This document shows positions 1 to 6,009 of a stretch of 8,733 nt of DNA, in pieces (within the stretch, counting starts at the first letter, position 1; each line of letters starts with the position of its first letter). The stretch spans positions 1-8,733 of the forward strand of contig WFTN01000188.1 of NCBI GenBank assembly GCA_015485455.1, given 5' to 3'. Source of the DNA: Planctomycetota bacterium (lineage in GTDB: Bacteria > Planctomycetota > GCA-002687715 > DRQF01). The notes under the pieces were generated by a model, which was not told the DNA's origin, made no database searches, and saw only the letters and a program-made list of their open reading frames with translations. The translations under genes and the position numbers were made by a program.

Positions 1-207
1 GACGCAATCACAGTTGAGGCCACGGTTAAGGAGGCGCTGCCAAACGCCCGTTTCCGTGTCGAACTGGAAAGCGGCCACTCCATTTTGGCCTATGTCTCCG
101 GGAGAATGAGAAAGCACTTTATTCGCATTCTTCCAGGGGACACAGTCACGATTGAAATGTCTCCATACGATCTTTCGAAGGGCCGTATCGTCTATCGCGG
201 TAGATGA
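1..207 (+). CDS. infA: Translation initiation factor IF-1, 3' part
   Basis: IF-1 binds the A site of the 30S subunit during initiation of translation. The window starts inside the gene: 68 codons are readable in frame 1 and end at TGA 205-207, so only about four N-terminal codons are missing from a family of about 72 residues. The reading frame shows the IF-1 OB-fold signature, including FRVELESGH, the [12 protein letters not shown] stretch and the C-terminal [13 protein letters not shown]. The next gene, fliK, begins 210 bases downstream behind its own promoter, so infA is probably a housekeeping neighbour and not part of the flagellar operon. I see no convincing terminator after it. Confidence 0.96.
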   Translation, partial: DAITVEATVKEALPNARFRVELESGHSILAYVSGRMRKHFIRILPGDTVTIEMSPYDLSKGRIVYRGR

Positions 208-357
208 AACACTTTCATTCTTGGTCGATTTCTTCCTGAACAATTTTCCCATTCTCTCCGAATCCCAGTAGAAATGCGCCCACTGCATCTCGACGGCTAT
301 CTTGTAACTGCTTGAACAGCAACGACTTAGTGTGTCTTCCTCGGTTTTATTCCGATC
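208..357 (+). other. Intergenic gap between infA and the fliK promoter
   Basis: No gene is supported here; the longest ATG-started frame noticed (from 273) is only 13 codons. No good intrinsic terminator was found. The absence of a clear terminator leaves room for read-through from infA towards fliK. Confidence 0.6.
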
Positions 358-372
358 TGGCACGGCCTTCGC
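358..372 (+). promoter_or_regulatory. Sigma-54 (RpoN) type promoter for fliK-flgD-flgE
   Basis: The sequence TGGCACGGCCTTCGC matches the -24/-12 consensus TGGCACG-N4-TTGC at all but one fixed position (C for T at 370), with the exact spacing between GG (359-360) and GC (371-372). Counting 372 as -12 places the transcript start near 384, giving a 34-base leader to the fliK ATG at 418. Sigma-54 control of hook and rod genes is well known in several flagellated bacteria; its use here is inferred. It would require an activator ATPase of the FleQ/FlrC/NtrC type, which is not in this window. Confidence 0.8.
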
Positions 373-414
373 TTTCTCTCAATGCGCGACTTTGTGTCGC
401 CGAATTGAGAGAGA
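373..414 (+). promoter_or_regulatory. Inverted repeat able to mask the fliK ribosome site
   Basis: Bases 373-383 can pair with 404-414, giving 11 bp with one T-G wobble and a perfect core TCTCTCAAT/ATTGAGAGA. The right arm contains the GAGAGAGA ribosome site (407-414) four bases before the fliK ATG. A smaller perfect 5-bp hairpin (386-390 with 396-400, loop TTTGT) lies inside. The left arm ends one base before the predicted sigma-54 start at 384. Only RNA begun further upstream would contain the whole structure; the sigma-54 transcript would keep just the inner hairpin. The pairing is seen; the regulatory effect is inferred. Confidence 0.45.
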
Positions 415-417
415 AAC

Positions 418-1716
418 ATGCAAGTTAGCTTCGGACCAATTGACACGCAGGCGGCGGAATCTCCCCAGGCTCCTCTTTTGGAGGCCACGGGGGCATCTGA
501 AGATTTCCGGGAAGTCTTGGAGGATGCTGAGTTTTCCGGGGCCAACCTCCTGGACCAAGGTCAAAAAGACACCGAGGACCACCAGGACTTAAGTGAAGCC
601 AGCGAAGTTGCGAGTGAACTCCTCTTGCTGGACCCAAGTTTGCCCGTGGAAGCCGACTCTCTGACAACCGACAAGAACCTTGCCGTTGGGGGAGCCCAGC
701 AAGAGCGGGAGCCCAGTGGCGGAAAACTCCCGGGCTTGGACTTCGGAATGATGGACTCTGGAGGCGCTGAACATACAGATCCTCTATCCTTGGCTTTTTC
801 TGAGCCGAGTCCTCGGGCAAATCCCTCCTCTGATCCAAATGGGACGAAAGTCAGCCAAGAACCAACAAAAAACGCCCCTTTGGATCTCAACGAGGTTCGT
901 TCAGGGCTCGAAGAAGCACCGTTGGAGAAACCCTTGGAGGAAATGCTCCAGGAGGAAATCGGACCTGAAGTCCCTGAGGATCTTCTCGATGTTCAGGATC
1001 AAGGCGCCAAGACGATCAAACCACCGAAGGCTGAGAAGCCAGTGGAAGCACCAGCCCCGCAGAACACAGAAACTCAGTCGACCCAGGGGGACGGCGTGAA
1101 TTATGACCCCGGCAATGGGGCTCAGTTTTCTGATCCTCAAGGGCAGGAAAATCCATCCTCTGGAGGCCAGCCAGGGAACCGAGACAATGCCAATGCTGCG
1201 GCCTTCGGCTTGGGAAATGTAACCAACGATTCTCCAAGCACAGATGTGGCTCAAGCATCTGCCCCTGCCACACGCGACCCCATCACCAGCGATGAAATCA
1301 TCAAGCAGGTCAAACTCAATGTCCGAACTGGGACAAGTCGCATCAATTTTATCGTGGATCCCCCGGAGTTGGGTCGCCTCAACATTCAATTGACTCTGCG
1401 CAATGGCCGATTGACCGGGCAAATCACGGCGGAATCAGGAGCTGTTGAGAAAGCGCTCCTTGCAGGCCTTGATGGACTGAAGGCGACAATGAGAGAGGCA
1501 GGGGTTCACGTTGACTCCCTCGAGGTACAAACGAAGAACAACCCTCAAGATCAAAGTGACTGGGCCCCGGCGTCTGACGAACGACGAGGTGAAACACAAC
1601 AAGGAAAAAGAGACCGCCAGGAAGGTGAAACGAGTTGGGTGGCTCAAGAAGACAGCGCGGAATCGAAGACGAAACAAACGTACGCCAGCAATGACGGCAT
1701 CAATATTATTGCCTAA
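418..1716 (+). CDS. fliK: Flagellar hook-length control protein FliK
   Basis: This 432-residue protein is an exported molecular ruler: it measures the growing hook and switches the type III export gate from hook to filament substrates. Residues 1 to about 285 are low-complexity, acidic and rich in Pro, Gln, Gly, Asn and Ser, as expected for the poorly conserved ruler part. Residues about 290-375 form the conserved C-terminal Flg_hook domain, with PPELGRLNIQL (from residue 315) followed by GRLTGQI. The last 60 residues are hydrophilic and end GINIIA. The start at 418 is chosen for GAGAGAGA at 407-414. The stop TAA (1714-1716) overlaps the flgD ribosome site. It is the first gene after the sigma-54-type promoter and is followed by flgD and flgE, the order expected for a hook operon. 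The N-terminal half would give few database hits, so the identification rests on the C-terminal domain and context. Confidence 0.92.
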   Translation: MQVSFGPIDTQAAESPQAPLLEATGASEDFREVLEDAEFSGANLLDQGQKDTEDHQDLSEASEVASELLLLDPSLPVEADSLTTDKNLAVGGAQQEREPSGGKLPGLDFGMMDSGGAEHTDPLSLAFSEPSPRANPSSDPNGTKVSQEPTKNAPLDLNEVRSGLEEAPLEKPLEEMLQEEIGPEVPEDLLDVQDQGAKTIKPPKAEKPVEAPAPQNTETQSTQGDGVNYDPGNGAQFSDPQGQENPSSGGQPGNRDNANAAAFGLGNVTNDSPSTDVAQASAPATRDPITSDEIIKQVKLNVRTGTSRINFIVDPPELGRLNIQLTLRNGRLTGQITAESGAVEKALLAGLDGLKATMREAGVHVDSLEVQTKNNPQDQSDWAPASDERRGETQQGKRDRQEGETSWVAQEDSAESKTKQTYASNDGINIIA

Positions 1717-1726
1717 GGAGAGAGAG
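1715..1726 (+). promoter_or_regulatory. Ribosome binding site that sets the flgD start
   Basis: AAGGAG at 1715-1720 followed by AGAGAG abuts the ATG at 1727. It overlaps the fliK stop codon. The frame stays open upstream to 1511, but that part lies over fliK in another phase and has no comparable site. Confidence 0.8.
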
Positions 1727-2227
1727 ATGAACATTTCAAATTTGGTGGGTGGCAGCCCCCTTGGACCCCAATCAACTTCGAAACAAGGAGAGGTGAATCA
1801 AACGGATTTTCTCAACCTTTTGACCACTCAACTGCGGAATCAAAACCCCCTGGAGCCAGTGAAAGACGCTGAGTTCTTAGGACAGCTCGCTTCCTTCTCC
1901 GCCCTTGAAGAGTCAAAGACTCAAACCAAAGCTATCGAGCAACTAGCGAACTCCGTGGCGGCGAACACAGGGCTTCAGAGCTTGTCTCAAGCGAGCAGTT
2001 TGATTGGCAAGAAAGTGACTTACTTCGGCGAAGGTACATCGACAATCGAAGCCAATATCGTCGCAGTTGAATTCACTCAAAACGGTCTCCAACTGAAGAG
2101 TAGCGATGGCGCTCTCATACCTTTGGGTTTGATCACACAGATTACGGAACAACCTTCCAGCGGATCTGCCGTGACTCCCGAAGAGGCGAACTCGGATCCC
2201 GTCGAAGAAGAGTCCAGCGAAGCATAG
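1727..2227 (+). CDS. flgD: Flagellar hook capping protein FlgD, short form
   Basis: FlgD sits at the tip of the growing hook and guides FlgE polymerisation. The N-terminal FlgD domain is clear at residues about 24-65: NQTDFLNLLTTQLRNQNPLEPV, quoted here only to identify it by its QTDFLNLL, QLRNQNPLEP and FLGQLASFSALEE motifs. Residues about 90-145 (from SSLIGKKVTYFG to GLITQITE) resemble the small beta domain that follows in other FlgD proteins. A Ser/Glu-rich acidic tail ends at residue 166. Many proteobacterial FlgD are about 220-240 residues and carry an additional Ig/FnIII-like module that is not visible here, so this is a compact form. ATG 1727 is ten bases after the fliK stop and follows a strong ribosome site. 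flgE follows after a 64-base spacer. Confidence 0.93.
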   Translation: MNISNLVGGSPLGPQSTSKQGEVNQTDFLNLLTTQLRNQNPLEPVKDAEFLGQLASFSALEESKTQTKAIEQLANSVAANTGLQSLSQASSLIGKKVTYFGEGTSTIEANIVAVEFTQNGLQLKSSDGALIPLGLITQITEQPSSGSAVTPEEANSDPVEEESSEA

Positions 2228-2280
2228 GCAACAACAATTTGGGGTGATCGCTGAGAGAGCGGTTTCCCAGTTGAAGATAG

Positions 2281-2291
2281 AGGAGAGAGAG
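2281..2291 (+). promoter_or_regulatory. Ribosome binding site that sets the flgE start
   Basis: AGGAGAGAGAG lies directly before ATG 2292, with six bases between AGGAG and the start. The frame could begin at ATG 2244, but that adds 16 residues ahead of MFTALRIGLTGL, which is the normal FlgE N-terminus. Position 2292 is therefore preferred. Confidence 0.85.
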
Positions 2292-4226
2292 ATGTTTACA
2301 GCATTACGTATTGGCCTTACCGGCCTTCGGGCAAATCAACGCTACTTGGATGTTATCGGCAACAACCTGACGAACTCAGAAACTGCAGGTTTCAAAGCCG
2401 ATCGCGTTACTTTCAGTGACGTTCTCTACAGCAGCCAGAGATTGCCAACGGGGCCATCATCCACCTTGGGCGGTGTGAATGGTCGCCAATTCGGGCTTGG
2501 CACTCAAGTGTCCTCTGTGGACCAAGTGATGAAGCAAGGTGCCTTGATTGATACCGGCAGGACATTCGACTTAGCCCTTCAAGGTGATGGTTATTTGGTT
2601 GTGTCCAATGGCAATGAAGATTTTTACACACGGGTTGGATCCCTTACTATTGACCGCAATTCAAGCTTAGTCGACTCGCGAACAGGTTTCTTGGTCAAGA
2701 ATTCAGCTGGCACAGCGATCACCATTGACTCGGAGTCCATCGCCCCTGCGGTTGCCACTCAGAACGTAACCTTTGGTGGCAATTTGTCTGCCAATAAATC
2801 TGGACCACTGCCTGAGATTCAAGAGTCATCTGCTGCCTACGTCGAAGTCTTGCCTGCGATTATCACGGGAACCGCAAGCGGGTCAGGCGATGGCTCTAAT
2901 GAAACTTTGACACTGAATCTCGATGCTTCGACTTTGATTCAGATTCCTCTTTCCGCAAGTGCGACCACATTGACCGCCGTTGAGAATGAGATCAATGCCT
3001 ACTTCGTCGCGAATCCTTCCAATCCAAGTGTAACGGCCAGTCAGTCTGGAGGTGCCTTGATCCTCACTTCCAGCACCAGTGGCGCAAACTCCAAAATCAC
3101 GGTGAGCGGGACGAACACACTTCTGACGGACATTGGGCTGGCAACGACAACCACGGCAACAGGGCAACAATTTAACGCGAACGCCAACACTCTGTTGAGT
3201 AATCTGTCGACGAACAATACGCCTTATGCCAATGGTGACATCATTCAGATCACAGGAATTGACACGCAAGGCAATGCCGTGAATGCGACGTTTACTGTGG
3301 GACCTTCAACGAGTGGTTTTGATGGTGATACTTTGGGCGAGCTGGTTACCGCGATTCAGACTCAGTTTCCGGGAACCACTGTAGCCCTTGATACCAATGG
3401 CGAAATTGGCATTCAATCTAGCACCACAGGCCCTTCAAGTCTCACAGTTAGCTTGCAAGATTTGGGCACGAACACCGGTTCGACAACCTTCAGCACTCAC
3501 GCCTTCGGAACGACCCAGGCGGGAACGGGCCCAGACACCCGGGCCACATCTATCACAGTTTTCGATTCCTTGGGCATTGCCCATACCCTCTCTGGGCAAT
3601 TCGAGCGACAAGATGATGACACTTGGAATCTGGAACTGAGTGTCCCAGGCAACGAAGGTACTTTGGTGGGCTCGCCTATTACCCAAATTTCCTTCGGGGC
3701 CGACGGGGCCTTTCAGGGGTCGAGCTTGTCCCAAGTCGAAATTAGTTGGAATAGCCAAGCCAGCACGCAATCCGTCAATCTCGACTTCGGCACCGTCGGT
3801 GGTCTGAAAGGATTGACTCAATTCGGCGATCAATCAGGGGCTCAAGCAACTTCTCAAGACGGATTTGAGTCGGGAACTTTGGCCTCCCTTAACGTGACCT
3901 CGGGTGGAGTCATCCGGGGCTTCTATACCAATGGGGCCACGGTCGATCTGGACACGATTGCTGTGGCTCAATTCGCGAATTCTGCAGGGTTGATCCGAGA
4001 GGGTTCCACCTTGTATCGACGGAGTGATAATTCAGGCATCGCCCTGATGGGGCAAGCAGGAGTTTCAGGGGCTGGAAGTTTGGTCTCTGGGGCCTTGGAG
4101 GGAAGTAACGTCGACACGGCTGAAGAATTCGTGCGTCTGATTGAAGCCCAAAGGTCATTCCAGGGAGCAGCGAGAATCGTAACGACAGCAGATGAGATCT
4201 TTGCTGAACTACTGCAGATTGTCTAA
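2292..4226 (+). CDS. flgE: Flagellar hook protein FlgE, expanded
   Basis: FlgE is the subunit of the hook, the flexible joint outside the cell, exported by the flagellar type III system. The 644-residue product has the N-terminal rod/hook motif (residues 1-41, ALRIGLTGLRANQRYLDVIG then NNLTNSETAGFK). It also has the hook core: LQGDGYLVV, YTRVGSLTID, and TSITVFDSLG opening the FlaE-type domain near residue 410. The C-terminal coiled segment reads SNVDTAEEFVRLIEAQRSF and ADEIFAELLQIV. Typical FlgE is about 400 residues; the surplus is an insertion at about residues 190-405. It is rich in Thr, Ser, Asn and Gly, contains no Cys, and shows two similar-looking modules reminiscent of the Flagellin_IN repeats of FliD and flagellins. 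It probably forms surface-exposed outer domains. It is the last gene before a terminator-like hairpin. Confidence 0.95.
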   Translation: MFTALRIGLTGLRANQRYLDVIGNNLTNSETAGFKADRVTFSDVLYSSQRLPTGPSSTLGGVNGRQFGLGTQVSSVDQVMKQGALIDTGRTFDLALQGDGYLVVSNGNEDFYTRVGSLTIDRNSSLVDSRTGFLVKNSAGTAITIDSESIAPAVATQNVTFGGNLSANKSGPLPEIQESSAAYVEVLPAIITGTASGSGDGSNETLTLNLDASTLIQIPLSASATTLTAVENEINAYFVANPSNPSVTASQSGGALILTSSTSGANSKITVSGTNTLLTDIGLATTTTATGQQFNANANTLLSNLSTNNTPYANGDIIQITGIDTQGNAVNATFTVGPSTSGFDGDTLGELVTAIQTQFPGTTVALDTNGEIGIQSSTTGPSSLTVSLQDLGTNTGSTTFSTHAFGTTQAGTGPDTRATSITVFDSLGIAHTLSGQFERQDDDTWNLELSVPGNEGTLVGSPITQISFGADGAFQGSSLSQVEISWNSQASTQSVNLDFGTVGGLKGLTQFGDQSGAQATSQDGFESGTLASLNVTSGGVIRGFYTNGATVDLDTIAVAQFANSAGLIREGSTLYRRSDNSGIALMGQAGVSGAGSLVSGALEGSNVDTAEEFVRLIEAQRSFQGAARIVTTADEIFAELLQIV

Positions 4227-4513
4227 CTCAACTTGATCATGAGATTGACTTTGCGGTGGTGAAATATTGGGGCTGAAGGACTCTCGCCACCTTGGTTGCC
4301 ACAAAATGAAAGAAAGAAATGGCGTTCATTGTGGATGCCGTTCTTTTCTTTTACATAGAAGTGAGGGTTCTTGGATATTTGTCAGCTCTCGTTCAAGTGA
4401 CGTGGCAATTTACCGAGAATAGGGATGGAAGTAGAGGGGAGCGAAAACCTCGTACTTGGGTCGATTATAGTCTTTTCTGATTTCTTGTTCTGCTCTCGCC
4501 AAGGTGCTTTGAC
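4227..4513 (+). other. Intergenic region between flgE and the PilZ gene
   Basis: This 287-base gap has no supported gene. It contains the terminator-like hairpin described separately, and a second weaker inverted repeat (GGTGGTG 4255-4261 with CGCCACC downstream, long loop). No sigma-54 box with correct spacing and a CA/TT core was found. TATAGT at 4466-4471 could be a -10 element but lacks a recognisable -35, so how the PilZ gene is transcribed is unresolved. Confidence 0.5.
4308..4352 (+). terminator. Terminator-like hairpin after flgE
   Basis: Bases 4308-4324 can pair with 4336-4352 around an 11-base loop. The stem is 17 positions long with one mismatch (4317/4343) and four G-T wobbles, including GGC/GCC near the loop. 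The 3' arm is almost entirely T and C and ends TTCTTTTCTTTT, which could act as the U-rich release tract. It lies 82 bases after the flgE stop, where the hook operon would be expected to end. A/T-rich pairing makes it weaker than a classic GC-stem terminator. Confidence 0.5.
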
Positions 4514-5518
4514 ATGTTTCTTCTCGAAACTCGCTACGACATTCATGACAAGATCAATGCGCTGAATGGATCGCAAGTGGAAGCTGTCGACATGATGGAC
4601 TATGTCAGTTGGGGCATTATTGGCATCCTCATTCTTCTGGCGGCCTATGTTGTGAGTCGAGGACTATTTCGAGTTGCCTCTGCCGGCCAAGTCGATGACC
4701 GAAGAGGACTCCTAAAGCGACGCCTCACGACCGATGAAGACAAAGATGGCCTGCTCGCAATCGGCAAGGTGCTGAAAGCGGACCACGTCAGTGGGAGAAA
4801 CGCTGGAGAGGATTCGGTATTACTTCTGAAGGAGGTCGCCGCAGGCACGCGAGTTGCCCTTTACTGGAATGCCGGCGAGCTTCGCTGTGGTTGCCGTGGA
4901 GTGGTGGGGCAACCAGAGGGTGAACATCTCCTGGTCCGGTTCGACTCTGATTCTGCTCCCAAGAAAGGACAAGCTCTCCTTGTCTGTCCTGAGACGGAAG
5001 GTCACGCTAGCTTCTATGAAGTCAATATGGTTGACTCGCCGGATGCAAAAACTCGAGTACTTGGTTCCGCAACGATTCGGTCGGCTTCTCGCATGAATCG
5101 TCGTTATCGCGCTCATGTCGCTCTGCCAGCGGCCGTTATCCAGGAGGGGGAGGATGAGAACGAAAACCAGGACCCTATGCTTGTTCGCGTCCATGACATG
5201 GCGTTCGAGGGATTGGGCGTCCTTGGTGAAGGACCGTTGGCGGAAGATGAGAATGTTGTGCTTCGGTTGCAATTACCGGGGTACTTGGATCCCCTGACTC
5301 TGGTTGCAAGAGTGGCTTGGTCTGAAAGAGATCTAGCGGGACTCTATCGTGCTGGCCTTCGTCTCGATTGTGATTCTTTGGATGTACGATTGACTTTGGC
5401 CGACTACATGTTCGGTCGCATCAAAGCGGAGAGCAGTGATATCATCCTTGAACAGAGGCGGGAGCAAAATTCTCCGGTGAAACCGCAGTACTCTCCCGTT
5501 GACGACTCGCGGGCTTGA
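4514..5518 (+). CDS. Membrane-anchored PilZ-domain protein, YcgR-like
   Basis: The 334-residue product has one strongly hydrophobic segment at about residues 31-51 (SWGIIGILILLAAYVV), then a soluble part. Residues about 80-185 are beta-rich and resemble the N-terminal flagellar-brake domain that precedes PilZ in YcgR proteins. Residues about 190-310 look like PilZ: R193-x-x-x-R197 (in SRMNRRYR) matches the c-di-GMP-binding RxxxR arginine pair. D228-M-A-F-E-G233 matches the (D/N)xSxxG motif except that Ser is Ala. PilZ proteins near flagellar genes usually slow or modulate motility in response to c-di-GMP; that role is inferred. Its place between flgE and flgF supports a flagellar job, and the anchor would place it in the inner membrane near the motor. 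ATG 4514 follows AAGG at 4501-4504; an alternative ATG at 4592, just before the membrane segment, follows GGAAG and cannot be excluded. Confidence 0.75.
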   Translation: MFLLETRYDIHDKINALNGSQVEAVDMMDYVSWGIIGILILLAAYVVSRGLFRVASAGQVDDRRGLLKRRLTTDEDKDGLLAIGKVLKADHVSGRNAGEDSVLLLKEVAAGTRVALYWNAGELRCGCRGVVGQPEGEHLLVRFDSDSAPKKGQALLVCPETEGHASFYEVNMVDSPDAKTRVLGSATIRSASRMNRRYRAHVALPAAVIQEGEDENENQDPMLVRVHDMAFEGLGVLGEGPLAEDENVVLRLQLPGYLDPLTLVARVAWSERDLAGLYRAGLRLDCDSLDVRLTLADYMFGRIKAESSDIILEQRREQNSPVKPQYSPVDDSRA

Positions 5519-5536
5519 TCGGAAAAAGAGAGGGTC

Positions 5537-5779
5537 ATGCAACAATCACCACAGAAATTTCGCTTGGGTCAGAAAAAGACAACACGAGGCCATTTGGCTG
5601 AAGCTGTCCGGTTGGAGAGCATCGGCGACAGTGAAGGTGCAAGGGTGAGCCTCGAGAAGGCTAAGGCCCTATCGGCAGGAGAATTTCAAACCCGCCGGCT
5701 CCTCGCAATCCACCATTTGAAGCAGTACTTCGGTTCAAAACCTGTTTCTTGCCGAGGCAGAGGGGTTCAGAGCCAGTGA
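5537..5779 (+). CDS. Small helical protein of unknown function
   Basis: I do not recognise this 80-residue protein. It begins 18 bases after the PilZ gene stop, behind GAGAGGG (5528-5534), so it is probably co-transcribed with that gene. It is basic and mostly helical in appearance. Residues about 20-45 (HLAEAVRLESIGDSEGARVS) look like one TPR-type helix-turn-helix, with a second helix around RRLLAIHHLKQY. The last 15 residues, rich in Gly, Arg, Ser and Cys, look unlike the rest. One base removed in the AAAA run at 5737-5740 would join the frame to a more protein-like continuation. The gene may therefore be frameshifted or may simply be short. No motif gives a function. Confidence 0.5.
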   Translation: MQQSPQKFRLGQKKTTRGHLAEAVRLESIGDSEGARVSLEKAKALSAGEFQTRRLLAIHHLKQYFGSKPVSCRGRGVQSQ

Positions 5780-5955
5780 AAGAACTTCCCCCGCGCGAAA
5801 ACTCTTCATTCCCATTGAGCAAAGTTTTCCTCAAGTCTTTCTTCTGCCCCATATAGCTGAGTGTTGTATCCTGCAACACTGTCATAACCTCTTTTTATGT
5901 GTGTGTTTACGCCGATTGCTCTGAGTGATTCTTAGGGCAATTTTTCTCTTGGCTT
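5780..5955 (+). other. Intergenic region before the flgF promoter
   Basis: No gene is supported, apart from the speculative frame-shifted continuation of the small gene upstream. The stretch holds a weak hairpin (5860-5880), a T run at 5892-5896, a TG-repeat patch near 5899-5907, and the left arm (5940-5950) of the repeat that can mask the flgF start. Confidence 0.5.
5860..5880 (+). terminator. Weak possible terminator before flgF
   Basis: AGTGTTG (5860-5866) and CAACACT (5874-5880) form a perfect 7-bp stem with a 7-base loop. The T run (5892-5896) starts 12 bases after the stem, which is further than in a normal intrinsic terminator. Its position between the small gene and the flgF promoter is sensible, but the structure alone is not convincing. 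Confidence 0.3.
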
Positions 5956-5970
5956 TGGCCCTCTGCTTGC
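5956..5970 (+). promoter_or_regulatory. Sigma-54 (RpoN) type promoter for flgF-flgG-flgA-flgH
   Basis: TGGCCCTCTGCTTGC has the exact sigma-54 arrangement: TGGC at -24, four variable bases, and a perfect TTGC at -12 (5967-5970). The CA of the consensus is CC. With 5970 as -12 the transcript would start near 5982, leaving a 28-base leader to flgF ATG 6010. Together with the fliK promoter it gives two matching boxes in front of the two structural gene sets. Confidence 0.78.
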
Positions 5971-5982
5971 GTTCCTCCCGAG

Positions 5983-5996
5983 GTCGGAAGTCCGAC
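5983..5996 (+). promoter_or_regulatory. Small hairpin at the predicted 5' end of the flgF mRNA
   Basis: GTCGG (5983-5987) pairs perfectly with CCGAC (5992-5996) around a four-base loop AAGT. It begins one base after the predicted transcript start and ends just before the GAGAGAGAG ribosome site (5997-6005). The fliK leader has a counterpart in the same place (386-400). Such 5'-terminal hairpins can protect mRNA, as in ompA; here the function is inferred. Confidence 0.5.
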
Positions 5997-6009
5997 GAGA
6001 GAGAGAAAA

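Noticed and set aside
901..1422. Minus-strand open frame of 173 codons
   Set aside because: It lies antisense to fliK, has no recognisable motif, and the + strand frame ends in a clear FliK domain.
1511..1726. Upstream extension of the flgD frame
   Set aside because: It overlaps the fliK end in another phase, is highly basic and unlike FlgD. The strong ribosome site and normal N-terminus place the start at 1727.
2244..2291. Upstream ATG for flgE at 2244
   Set aside because: It would add 16 residues before the family N-terminus; the ribosome site at 2281-2291 fits ATG 2292.
4374..4388. Sigma-54-like TGGATATTTGTCAGC
   Set aside because: GG and GC are correctly spaced, but the CA of -24 and the TT of -12 are missing, and it lies over 120 bases from the gene.
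4444..4471. Possible sigma-28 or sigma-70 promoter before the PilZ gene
   Set aside because: GTCGATTA resembles a sigma-28 -10, but the nearest A-rich -35 is 12-13 bases away instead of about 15. TATAGT lacks a -35. Too weak to annotate.
5661..5885. Minus-strand open frame of 74 codons overlapping the small gene and the gap
   Set aside because: Its composition is random-looking, with no recognisable motif and no context for a convergent gene.
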